From Sambucus nigra (lineage: Eukaryota; Streptophyta; Magnoliopsida; Dipsacales; Adoxaceae): a stretch of DNA of 64,000 nt. A model generated the notes under the pieces. It saw nothing but the letters and a program-made list of their open reading frames with translations, was not told the DNA's origin and made no database searches. The position numbers and the translations under genes are program-made. Position 1 is the first letter of the stretch. Each line of letters starts with the position of its first letter. The stretch is taken from assembly GCA_949130495.1 (NCBI GenBank), contig OX422211.1, forward strand, positions 444,610,219 through 444,674,218, written 5' to 3'. This document shows, one piece after another, positions 9,789-20,189 of this stretch.

Positions 9789-11005
9789 AGGCATCCCTAT
9801 ATTGATTTCATAAACGATGGAGTTGTCCCAATAGAAAAGATTAATGCGATGGGACTCAAGAGAAGGGCCCAAAGGTTCCATGTTCAAGGGGGACAGTTGT
9901 ATCGAAGAGGGTACTTCAATAGGCCATTGCGTTGCATCACGAAAGAAGAGGTAAATGAAGTACTAAAATAAGCTCATGACCCAGCTCACATAGGAGGGGA
10001 AAATTTGTATGATCAGTTGATAACGTTGGGTTATTATTGGCCAACGATAGAGAAAGACTCCGCAGAGTTTGTTCGAAAGTGTAAAGCTTGCTAGCTGCAT
10101 GAAAATATGATCCACGCCCCATCGGTGCACCTTCATTCCCTGACAACTCTGTATCCTTTCCACACTTGGGCATTTGATCTGGTAGGGGCAATACACCCTT
10201 CTTCAAGAGGGAAGATTTGGATACTAGTGGCAACGGAGTTCTTTACAAAGTGGGCTGAGGCGATACCATTGAGAAGAGAAACAATGAGAGTAGTGGCCAA
10301 CTTTATCAGGGAGTATATCATTTATCGTTTTGGGATTTTAAAAGTTATTCTCTCTGATAATAGAACTCCATTTGTTAACTCAGAAGTAACAATGCTGATG
10401 GATAAATACTATATCATTCATCATACCTCGACGGTGGCATACCCAAAAGGGAACAAACAAGTTGAGGCAACCAACAAGACGTTGGTCAACATTCTGGTAA
10501 AAATGATGGAGGATTTTCCAGGATCGTGGGATGAAAAAATCCCAGCGGTGTTATGGGACTATCGCACGATGAAGAGGAAGACTATGGGGTACACCCCATT
10601 CTCCCTCATTTTTGGGGCTGAAGAAATCCTCCCAGTGGAGTTGGAAGTTCCCTCAACCCGATATGCCTTGCGAAGTAGTATGCTACCTCATAACAGACAT
10701 GTATAATTAGAAGCATTGGACGAGCACAGAGACAATGTGATGCAACACTTCCAAATGTACATGAAGCAGCTTTCAAGAGCGTATGACAACTTGGTGATAC
10801 TAAGGAAGTTCGTGGAGGGAGACCTTGTTTTAAAAGCAGCAGTAAGGAACATCAGGGGGCTTCCTCTGCCTAAGTTTGCAGCAAATTAGGATGGACCTTT
10901 CATTGTAAAGGAGGCTCATGATTCAGGTTATTGTTTAATTTCTAAGATGGAAGAAGAAAACCCTTTAAAATTAACAATAAATGGTTGAAGGCCTATCATG
11001 TATGA
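9789..11005 (+). pseudogene. Element B integrase
   Basis: Zinc finger at about 9900-10095: RCITKEEVNEVLK, a stop, AHDPAHIGGENLYDQLITLG, YYWPTIEKD, FVRKCKAC. The catalytic core ORF at 10107-10706 shows WAFDLVGAIHP (first Asp), VILSDNRTPFVN (second Asp; usually SDNG) and PKGNKQVEATNKTL (Glu). A stop at 10705 precedes the C-terminal domain (DEHRDNVMQHFQMYMKQLSRAYD, FVEGDLVLK, GPFIVKEAHDSGYCL), which has two more stops. The D-D-E triad is visible, but the copy is dead. Confidence 0.88.
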
Positions 11006-11280
11006 GTAATCAACTTGGGATCACCGTTGTTTCTAGTGGTTTTGTTATGAACATACAAGTCGTTGTTCCTTAAAAAGATGTCTTTTATTACAATCTGAAT
11101 GAAGATGAAAAATGGCAGAGTTTTGTAACTTGTGTAAAGCAGTCACAGCACAACGAAGGGGCATAGAAAAATATACAACACTTTTTCTTCTTATTCATAA
11201 AACGTTGGGACATTACAAAATTAAGAGCTATTGTCCAAGATTTACATAAGGAAAAACCTACGCAAATGAAAAAATTATTT
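11006..11280. other. Short spacer between integrase and the antisense gene of element B
   Basis: No coding signal is seen. This stretch lies between the integrase C-terminus (plus) and the stop of the antisense PMD gene (minus) and would hold the 3' UTRs of both convergent units. Confidence 0.5.
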
Positions 11281-12062
11281 TCACTGGCCCAAGAGGAACC
11301 ATAGGTCTGGAGCAACAAAAAAGTCTCCAGGCAACCTCGAAGAAGCTACCAGGCATAATCGTTTGACGTTAATAGAAACATCCAGCCTAGTTTGAACTTG
11401 TGCCCGCTCGATAAGGATCTCCTCCCGTTCTATCTTTGCTACACAAAGAGTTTCTTCGAGGTCCTCTATCTTCTTATCAGTAACCTCTAGTAGGTATGCT
11501 ATCTCAACCAGCCTAGCTCCCTCAGTTCGTTGGGCCTCTCGATGCAGCAGCAATAGCTCCCTCTGGCCTTCCAACTGTTGGCTCTTTAAAAAATTTTAAT
11601 GTCCAATCAACCATTTGAATTGGAAGCCATCTCTACCCAACTCCTTTAAATAGCCCATAAATTGATTGGGCAAGGGCCTAGTGGCATTGGAAGTTAGGGT
11701 GCTAACCAAATCCGCAACAACCATATCCATTCTTGAAGTCTGAGGCTCATCGCTGAAATGTTCGAACGAAGAAAATCAACAGTGAAAGTCTCAGTATGAT
11801 GGATGGCAATTTGTTTGATAACTAAACGGTGACTGGTAGACATCTGAGGAGAACGTTGAAGGATCATGAGGCAGAACTCATAGGGAGCTAAGGCAGGTAG
11901 AGGAATCACACAACCAGACTTACTATCATCCGTAGTACCCGTCGTGGAACCCTGGTCGTTAGGATTAGAATCTTCTGGAATAGCTGGTTCCCGATGGGGC
12001 AAAGCAGTAGGCAAAGGGGCTGGGGTAGACCTCTCTCCAGCTTCAAGAGACTCGCTAGCAAC
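11281..12062 (-). pseudogene. Antisense PMD gene of element B, exon 2 (C-terminal coiled coil)
   Basis: On the minus strand the splice acceptor CCGTTCTTAG|GTTGCTAG lies at 12063. The exon opens with a Pro/Ser-rich stretch (GERSTPAPLPTALPHREPA, DSNPNDQGSTTGTT), then a region near YEFCLMILQRSPQMS. It ends in a strongly charged helix (11574-11281: MEGQRELLLLHREAQRTEG, DKKIEDLEETLCVAKIER) that looks like a coiled coil. At least one frame change (near 11690) and a stop near 11597 interrupt it. It pairs with exon 1 at 20189-18641 across an intron now enlarged by element C. Confidence 0.6.
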
Positions 12063-12094
12063 CTAAGAACGGTTAAAATAGGTAATGAATATAG

Positions 12095-12535
12095 AAAAAT
12101 CTTAAACAAATGTTTATCATTGTTAAGTCACCATTATTGGTGGAGTTTGACGAAAATCTTAACAAGTGGTTTTCATTGTTAAGTCACCGTTACAGGTGTC
12201 ACCGTTAGAGGTGGATGTTACGAAAAAATCTTAACAAGTGTTTATCATTGTTAAGTCACCATTTTTGGTGGAGTTTGACGAAAATCTTAACAAATGTTTA
12301 TCGTTGTTAAGTCACCGTTATTGGTGGAGTTTTGACGAAAATCTTAACAAGGGTTTATCATTGTTAAGTCATCGCTATTGATGGAGTCTTGACGACAATA
12401 TTAACAAGTGGTTGTCATTGTTAAGTCACCGTTATGGGTGTCACCGTTAGAGGTGGATATTACAAAAAAAAATCTCAACAAGTGGTTTTCATTGTTAAGT
12501 CACCGTTATCGGTGGAGTTTGAATGTTTGAAAAAG
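12095..12535. repeat. Degenerate ~58-bp tandem repeat in the intron of the antisense PMD gene
   Basis: The core GTTAAGTCACCGTTATTGG recurs at about 12124, 12179, 12253, 12309, 12365, 12421 and 12499, joined by GACGAAAATCTTAACAAGTG and a T-rich segment. Two units carry an extra CACCGTTAGAGGTG segment. CACCGTTATTGGTG and CACCGTTAGAGGTG are themselves imperfect palindromes. Seven units span about 440 bp. Confidence 0.85.
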
Positions 12536-12593
12536 AGATTCTTCTAGATTGTACAGTGCCAAGTAAAAGACAAACAACGAGAAAGGAAGAGAA

Positions 12594-14965
12594 TGTAACA
12601 ACCCGGAATTTTAAAGGAGTATTTTTAAATAAAAATTTGAATATTCGAGAAAAATAAATTTTTGAATTTTATGAATTCTATTAGTTAAATATGTTGGTTA
12701 TGATTTTAGAGAAATAAAACGTCATGCGGAATTTAATTCGGAGTTAAAATGAATTTTTAATTAAAGTTTAAAGATTAACCCCTTAATTTAACAAGCTGGC
12801 AGAATCAAAATCCCTGCTTGATCGATCGATCGATGCCTGGGGGTCGATCGATCAATCAACCCTCAAACTTTACTATAAAAAGGATGCTCGGATATTGATT
12901 CTTCACACACACCTCTTGCAAGCCCTTAGCATCCAACAAACCCTTCTCTCTTCATCTTCCACCTCCAAAAACCCAAAACACCATTAAAATAGTTTTTCAA
13001 TCTTATTTTTTGGGGTCAAAATAGAATTTTTTCAAAGTGGTGCAAGAGAGTTCTTCGATCAATTTTTTTAGGAGAACCCAAATCTCTCATCAATTTCAAC
13101 ATCCGAAAATCAGTAATGTTTATCCTATTCTTTTCCTTTAGTGATATATGTCTTGATTATAGCCTCCATTAAAACTCATGTGTTCTAAAATAAATTAAGA
13201 ACATAATATATTGAAGAAATTAATTATGGGATTGTTTTGTAAAAAAAATTATTATACCAAATAATTATAATTTTGTTGTTATTTGGATTGTATTTACTTA
13301 ATTGGTGATATTGTGGACATATACATGTAGAGGACCCCTTAATAATTTAAATTGGTTGTTTATGTAAATTACTAAAGCAATTAAATTACTTGTGCTAAGA
13401 CAACAAATAATAATTATGGAACTTACGATCAATAATGATTCGGGAAAATTATAATAATTACGTGTTCTTAATTTCCCCATATTTGGATTAAAAAAAATCA
13501 TTTATTGGGAATTTAGTATTGTTGAGAATATTATCATAAATTATTGATAATGTAAATTACGAAATATTATAATATTAAATATTTCGAGAACATTGGTATT
13601 TTAGATAATTGGCTTTTACCCCTCGTTATAGTACACTTGTTAGGTGTGGGACTAATAAAGTGGACGGTAGTTGCGATTTATGCTAACTAGGTATGGGACT
13701 AGTTAATATAAATTTATGCGGGTTATATAAATTGGGGTGGGGGGAAATTCTCTATTTTTACCGTTCTTGTGATAACCTAGGGTTGATATTTTAGGTGAAG
13801 TAAATTGTTATAATCATCAGTTATAAATTATGGCATGAAATTGTGTTTTGGGAACTTTTAATTGGGACTAAGGAATATTTTGATGATTTTCACGTCGCTA
13901 TTAAGGGTGGGGAATATCTATTGTGAATAACTAGTATAATAAATTTTGGGAAATTAATACCGCAAGACTAAAACTGGTATTAAAATTGATAGCGACATCA
14001 TGTGTCCAGGGCCGACAGTTTAACCGGGTCAGAGGGCGTTTAAGTCGTGTCGTGTGTTGAACCTTGTCATATATTGAGGATCGCAGGATAAAAACGGATC
14101 AGATGGCGAGTATGACAAGGGGATGTGTATTGTGTGTGGAATCTTATCGTATGTCGAGGACCGCAAAATAAAAACGGGTCAGATGGCGAGTATGACAAGG
14201 GGATGTGTGGTAATATTAATCTACTTTGGTGTAAATCATCCACGGCGGGAGGACCGACATACCGAATAATAAAGTGAGAACAAATCATCCTGGTTAATCC
14301 AAAAACATTAACATCATCGGTCTTGGGTTAAATTTAAAATAATATTGGTGTGGCACTTTTAAACCTTGGGGGTGCTTAGAAAATATAATTGTTAAGGATT
14401 ATAGACTTTCTTTTAATTAAAATATTCTATTGTTATGGTCGTTATGTATAGCACTATTGTCTGGGTTCAAGGACCCTAATTGAAAGGAGTAACCGGTATT
14501 CATGCTCAGGGCTTTGGCTCTGACACATGCGTTGACTAATATTTTCAGGAATTATATTGGAGTAACTACATAGATATTTTTGTAGATCCTTCGAAAGTGC
14601 CGCTGAATTTATATTATCGTTTTAGTCATTTATTTCTTCTCCTTTTCAGTCGTATTTTATTGTGAGACTATCTTTGGATGTTTTTTGGGCCTTTCGGTTC
14701 CAAAGTTGTCTTAATAGATTTCAGTTGGACTTGATTTATTGTAATAATTAAGATATTCGGAGATTGCATGTGACGGACTTTATATCGCACTTTGATGATA
14801 AATCCGTTGGATGTCCTTAATATTTGGGATTGATTTAAAATATTTATCTTGTGGATTAAATTTTATATGTCTCACATCTGTCACATGATAAGGATGATAT
14901 TTAATTTATTAATGCCCAGCTTAATTTTGGTGGCGGGCGACGCCTGAATTTAGCGGGGTGTTACA
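12594..14965 (+). repeat. Element C 5' LTR (2372 bp)
   Basis: Begins TGTAACAACCCGG and ends GGGGTGTTACA. A GATC palindrome cluster (12817-12860) precedes a TATA box (TACTATAAAAAGG, 12871-12883). Two copies of a roughly 75-bp segment ending in GGCGAGTATGACAAGGGGAT (14056-14130, 14137-14210) are present here, while the 3' LTR retains only the end of one. That explains most of the 224-bp length difference between the LTRs. Confidence 0.93.
12817..12860 (+). repeat. GATC palindrome cluster in LTR C upstream of TATA
   Basis: The cluster reads CTTGATCGATCGATCGATG then GGGTCGATCGATCAATCAA: two blocks of overlapping TCGATCGA palindromes about 8 bp apart, 11 bp upstream of the TATA box. The 3' LTR copy (16695-16737) keeps it with minor changes. 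Confidence 0.85.
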
Positions 14966-14967
14966 GA

Positions 14968-14979
14968 TGGTATCAGAGC
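14968..14979 (+). promoter_or_regulatory. Element C primer binding site (initiator tRNA-Met)
   Basis: TGGTATCAGAGC lies 2 bp after the 5' LTR. It is the exact complement expected for the 3' end of plant initiator tRNA-Met and is intact in this copy. Confidence 0.95.
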
Positions 14980-15102
14980 ATGGTCTTAGGTCTCGTATGT
15001 TATGAGTCTATTTAGCTTCCGTGTTGCTTACCTTTGATTTCCTTTCGATGAATTGTACTCTTAGTTTTTCTGAGTCTCATGATAATTGTTCTTATCTTTT
15101 CA

Positions 15103-16326
15103 GATGGCGAACACTAGGAAAAATGGTAATAGGAGGGAGGGGTCTATTTTCGGTCCCGCAGTTTCGGAGGGACAAAGGTAGTTTACCTTAGATGCCGAAG
15201 CACTAGCGGCAATCGTACGAGAGGCCACAGCGGCCGGTATTGAAATCGGGAGACAAAGAGGGATGACGTTAGTACCATAACAGCAAGAGCCACCCGTCTC
15301 AATTTGGGATAGAGTGAGGATCAGCTTTTTCAAGGGAATTCCTTCTACCTTTATCGGAGGATCCTATCCCACGGTCGCTCAATAATGGAGGAGGGGCATG
15401 GAACGACACTTGAGATTAGTGGAATGCACGGAAGTGCAAAAGCAGTTATTAGCAACATTTCAGTTGTCGGGAAATGCCTTGCAATGGTGGGAGAGCACCA
15501 CCACATCGGAAGAACGAGATAGATTGAATTATACTGATTTTGAAATAAGGTTCAACAACAAGTACTTCCCTTATGCTATCTGAAGTGCGAAGAAGAGAGA
15601 ATTTCTAGAGCTGGACCAAGCTTCAAAATCAATCATAGAGTACGAACAAGAGTTCACAAACTTATCTATGTTCATACCCGAGGAAGTAGATACCGAGAAT
15701 AAAAGGACGGACTGCTTCATCAAAGGGTTGTCATAGACCATCAGACATATGGTTTTGGGAAATTCGACGTACACTGCTTACTCCCAAGTAGTAGATGTCA
15801 CGATGTTACATTGGCAGGAGAGAATAAACCATCAAAAGAAATTGGGAAAGAGGGAAGAACCTGAGAGTCAGGGCGGAGACTATAGGGTCGGCAATGACCA
15901 AACATGGAAGAGGCAGAAGTCAAACCAAGAACAGCAGAACAATAACTTTCACCATGGCAACCAGAGGCAAGGTCGTCAGGGTGAGCAAAATTGGAACATG
16001 GAGCCTTTTTACGGTACTTGTTTCAAGTGTGGGAAAGTGGGACACAAAGCAAATAAGTGTCTCAGGAGAGAGAACCATCAGGGTCCCGTTATACAAGGTC
16101 AAGTTAATCAGGTCTAGCAAGGCCAAGGACCTCCAGCACCGGCAAGGCTCGGGGTGCGGGGAGCCCCAACTTTACTGGCGGCAATAGGTGTTCAGGGAGC
16201 ACCAGCAGCACTTGGTGCACAGGGTGTGGCTGCAAAACCCACCAACCTTAGCTATGGCAGGTGCTACCAAATTCATCCTTGAGAGGAGCAGGCACCGCAG
16301 GAGCCACGACGTGGCTAAATCGACGA
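15103..16326 (+). pseudogene. Element C gag
   Basis: The start MANTRKNGNRREGSIFG at 15103 is about 120 bp after the primer binding site. The capsid-like gag domain covers RMERHLRLVECTEVQKQLL, NALQWWESTTTSEERDRLN, FEIRFNNKYFPYAI and the FLELDQASKSIIEYEQEF region. A zinc knuckle, CFKCGKVGHKANKC, lies near 16020-16061, and a Pro/Ala/Gly-rich tail follows. In-frame stops occur near 15179, 15278, 15382, 15581, 15735 and 16117, several at codons likely to have been CAG, CAA or TGG. In chromoviruses this domain continues into protease; here the coding potential ends and the LTR follows about 140 bp later. Confidence 0.85.
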
Positions 16327-16439
16327 TCGGTGCATAAAATATTTTATTATATGCGTAGTAATAATAATTTCCACCTGTGTAGAATTAGGTGTATGGGCGC
16401 TTAATTATTTTTTGTACACACTTAAACTTGCTAAATTTC

Positions 16440-16470
16440 GAGGACGAAATTTCTTATTAGTGGGGAAGTA
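16440..16470 (+). promoter_or_regulatory. Element C polypurine tract region
   Basis: GAGGACGAAATTTCTTATTA followed by GTGGGGAAGTA directly precedes the 3' LTR. GAGGACGAAATTTC near the pol end and a G-rich tract are characteristic of Tekay/Del elements, so element C kept the cis-acting 3' end while lacking pol. Confidence 0.8.
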
Positions 16471-18618
16471 TGTAACAACCCGAAATTTTAAAGGAGTATT
16501 TTTAAATAAAAATTTGAATATTCGAGAAAAATAAATTTTTGAATTTTATGAATTTTATTGATTAAATATGTTGGTTATGATTTTAGAGAAATAAAACTTC
16601 AAGCGAAATTTAATTTGGAGTTAAAATGAATTTTTAATTAAAGTTTAAAGTTTAACCCCTTAATTTAACAAGCTGGCAAAATCAAAATCCCTGCTTGATC
16701 GATCGATCGATACCTGGGGGTCGATCGATCGATCAACCCTCAAACTTTACTATAAAAAGGAAACTCAGGTATTTATTCTTCACACACACCTCTTGCAAGC
16801 CTTTAGCAGCCAACAAACCCTTCTCTCTTCATCTTCCACCTCTCAAGCTTATTTTGGGGGGTCAAAATAGAATTTTTTCCAAGTGGTGCAAGAGAGTTTT
16901 TCGATCAATTTTTCGAGGAGAACCCGAATCTCTTGTCAATTTCAACATCCGAAAATCAGGCATGTTTGTCCTATTCTTTTCCTTTAGTGATATATGTCTT
17001 GATTATAACTTCCATTAAAACTCATGTGTTCTAAAATAAATTAAGAACATAATATATTGAAGAAATTAATTATGGGACTGTTTTGTAAAAAAATTTATTA
17101 TACCAAATAATTATAATTTTGTTGTTATTTGGATTGTATTTACTTAATTGGTTATATTGTGGGCATATACCTGTAGAGCACCCCTTAATAATTTAAATTG
17201 GATGTTTATGTAAATTACTAAAATAATTAAATTACTTGTGCTAAGAAAATAAATAATAATTATGGAACTTACGACTAATAATGATTCGAAAAAATTATAA
17301 TAATTACGTGTTCTTAATTTCCCCATATTTGGATTAAAAAAATATCATTTGTTGGGAATTTAGTATTGTTTAGAATATTATCATAAATTGTTGATAATGT
17401 AAATTACAAAATATTATAATATTAAATATTTTGAGAACGTTGGTATTTTAGATAATTGGCTTTCACCCCTGATTATAGTACACTTGTTAGGTATGGGACT
17501 AATAAAGTGAGCCTTAGTTGCGATTTATGCTAATTAGGTATAGGTCTAGTTAATATAAATTTATGCGGGTTATATAAATTGGGGTGGGGGCAAATTCTCT
17601 ATTTTTACCGTTGTTGTAATAAGCTAGGATTAATATTTTAGGTGTAGTAAATTGTTATAATCATCAGTTATAAATGATGGGATGAAATTGTATTTTGGGA
17701 ACTTTTAATTGGGACTAAGGAATATTTTGAGGATTTTCACGTCGCTATTAAGGGTGGGGAATATTTATTGTGAATAACTAGTATGAGAAATTATGGGAAA
17801 TTAATACCGCAAGACTAAAACGGGTATTAAAATTGATGGCGAGTATGACAAGGGGATGTGTGTTAATATTAATCTACTTTGGTGTAAATCACCCACGTCG
17901 GGAGGACCGCCATACCTAATAATAAAGTGAGAACAAATCATCCTGGTTAATCCAAAAACATTAACATCGTGGGGCTTGGGTTAAATTTAAAATAATATTG
18001 GTGTGGCACTTTTAAACCTTGGGGGTACTTAGAAAATTTAATTGTTAAGGATTATAGACTTTCTTTTAATTAAAATATTCTATTATTATGGTCGTTATGT
18101 ATAGCACTATTGTCTGGGTTCAAGGATCCTAATTTAAAGGAGTAGCCGGTATTCATGCTCAGGGCTTTGGCTCTGACACATGCGTTGACTAATATTTTCA
18201 GGAATTATATTGGAGTAGATGCATAGATATTTTTGGAGATCCTTCGGAAGTGCAGCTGGATTTATATTATCGTTTTAGTCATTTATTTCTTCTCCTTTTC
18301 AGTCGTATTTTATTGTGAGACTATATTTGGATGTTCGTTGGGCCTTTCGGTTCCAAAGTTGTCTTAAGAGATTTCAGTTGGACTTGATTTATCTTAATAA
18401 TTAAGATATTCGGAGGTTGCATGTGACGGACTTTATATCGCACTTTAATGATATATAAGTTGGATGTCCTTAATATTTGGGATTGATTTAAAATATTTAT
18501 CTTATGGATTAAATTTTATATGTCTCACATCTGTCACATGCTAAGGATGATATTTAATTTATTAACCCCCGGCTTAATTTTGGTGGCGGTCGACGCCTGA
18601 ATTTAGCGAGGTGTTACA
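16471..18618 (+). repeat. Element C 3' LTR (2148 bp)
   Basis: Homologous to 12594-14965 along its length, with scattered substitutions and a deletion of about 200 bp at the equivalent of 14000-14210. It ends GAGGTGTTACA, followed by the duplication GAGAA. Confidence 0.93.
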
Positions 18619-18640
18619 GAGAAAATAGAGAAATACCTCA

Positions 18641-20189
18641 GCAATAGCTGGAGATATAACGGGAGCCACCATGGAAGCTGCAATGGGGGGAACTCTGTAA
18701 GGTAAAGTTGTCTCCTCGAAATCCCCCATAGAACCCCTAACGGTGGGAAGATCAACGTGTGCTAAAGCTCCTACGCCAATAAAAGGGACCAATAAAAGCC
18801 CCCATCGAAATCGATTTAACGGCTGCATCGATTGGGATTGTAATGCTCACTGGTGTATCCCACTCGGTGTAGGAAGGCAGGTACAACGGTGAGAACAGAA
18901 GGACCACAGCTAGCAAGGGGTCTTCAATGATGAGGTTCAAAGTAGTTGGCTGGACCACCCTTGCTTCATGCTTGAAAAAACCCCAAGTATGGAGGAAGAC
19001 CTCCTCTCCGTAAGGCCTCATCGCAAAACTCCCAGGTTGATCAATAATAGGAATTAACTCCTTATGACTCTGTTTCTTATGGAAAACATATGAGTGAGGG
19101 GGCTAAACGATTTCCCCAGAAGGGATATGATTAGTTTTAGTCGTTATCGCAAGGAAACGAACATAGAGGAAGATTATCAAAATTATGGCATTCATAAAAT
19201 TGACTAAGTTATAATGGCCAAGGAACCGTTCCATGTCCCGGTGGGTTCTGTCAAGCCTTGTATAGAGATATCCTAAGGCCATTGCCGCTATGGGAAGCCT
19301 TACACCCCGGGCCAAATGGATTGATATGTTGATAAGATTCCTCCGGGGCTGATCGTTTGGTTTCCCAGGTAAAACAAAGCGAGAAAGGACTACAAGAATA
19401 TAAGCTGCCAATTTCAGGTACGTACCTTGGCCTGGGAAATCTTCAGAAGAAACACCTTTAGAAGGATCTCAGAAGAAGTAGTTTATGAGGGGAGTGAAAG
19501 TGGCTTTCTTGGAAGTACCTATACACCTTCGGCATATACGATCCAACTCCGAACGGCTAGCAGCCTCTTCGGCATATAATGCTTCATCGGTATAAGGCAC
19601 GTCCCCTTTAGGCTCAAGACCTAGAAGTTCATAAACATCTTCTAGTGTCACGGTAAACTCACCCCACGCAGCAATAAAGGTATGAGTCGTAACGTTCCAG
19701 CGAGAAACCAGGACTGAAAGAGCAACATTATTTTTTGGCAAGGTGAACTCGCCAAACCATTTGGCCCGATGCAACCCTACTTTGGTGAGAGTCATGGCAT
19801 GGGAGCTCTGCATATACGTATTCCAAGCAGCGAAATTAGCAGGGGAGCCTCCAAGCTCCTCGAAATCAATATGGTACCAAGGGAGATCACCTCGCTCAAG
19901 ACAAATGCAGAGTTCCCTCTGAGGGAAGGAAGCCCCATTCAGCTGAATCCTCATCCTCATCCCAAAGAAGCAAAGCATCATACTTAGTACTGAAAGTGCA
20001 GGTCTTGCAGAAACCATATAAGTCATCACCCTTGCCAAAGATGGGAGACCGACGGTAAAAATTTAGTTGCTTTTGATGAGCAACATCCAGGGTAGTGGCG
20101 CCAGGGGTGGCAGCGGCAGCAGAGGTGGCAGAGGTAAAGCTTGACTGAACAGCGGCGGTGGTAGCCTTAGAGACACTTGAAGAAGCCAT
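18641..20189 (-). pseudogene. Antisense PMD gene of element B, exon 1 (plant mobile domain)
   Basis: Starts MASSSVSKATTAAVQSS at 20189 with an Ala/Ser-rich N-terminus. A frameshift near 19920 moves to a frame read from 20038 to 18752. The PMD (aminotransferase-like plant mobile domain, PF10536) is visible as RWNVTTHTFIAAWGEFTVTL then EDVYELLGLEPKG, later VVLSRFVLPGKPNDQPRRN and ARGVRLPIAAMALGYLYTRL, then VRFLAI. In-frame stops lie at 19469 and 19103; another frame change follows 18752. The exon ends at a good donor, GCTGAG|GTATTT, at 18641. PMD proteins are known both as host regulators (MAIN/MAIL type) and as TE passengers. Its place between pol and the 3' LTR of a Tat element favours the passenger view. 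Confidence 0.82.

Larger units (their letters stand above)
12594..18618 (+). mobile_element. Element C: complete gag-only LTR retrotransposon (TR-GAG type), 6.0 kb
   Basis: Two long LTRs (12594-14965 and 16471-18618) begin TGTAACAACCC and end GTGTTACA. They are flanked by a perfect 5-bp duplication GAGAA (12589-12593 and 18619-18623). Between them are a tRNA-iMet primer binding site, a gag and a polypurine tract, but no protease, RT, RNase H or integrase: the internal region is only 1505 bp. The ends and the GAGGACGAAATTTC motif before the 3' LTR resemble Tekay/Del chromoviruses, which could supply enzymes in trans. It sits in the intron of the antisense PMD gene. Confidence 0.93.

Noticed and set aside
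11281..11574. Independent host coiled-coil gene
   Set aside because: Better explained as the last exon of the antisense PMD gene, with an acceptor at 12063 and a donor at 18641.
12095..12535. CRISPR-like array of spaced direct repeats
   Set aside because: Units are degenerate, the spacers are themselves repeats, and the setting is a plant retrotransposon intron.
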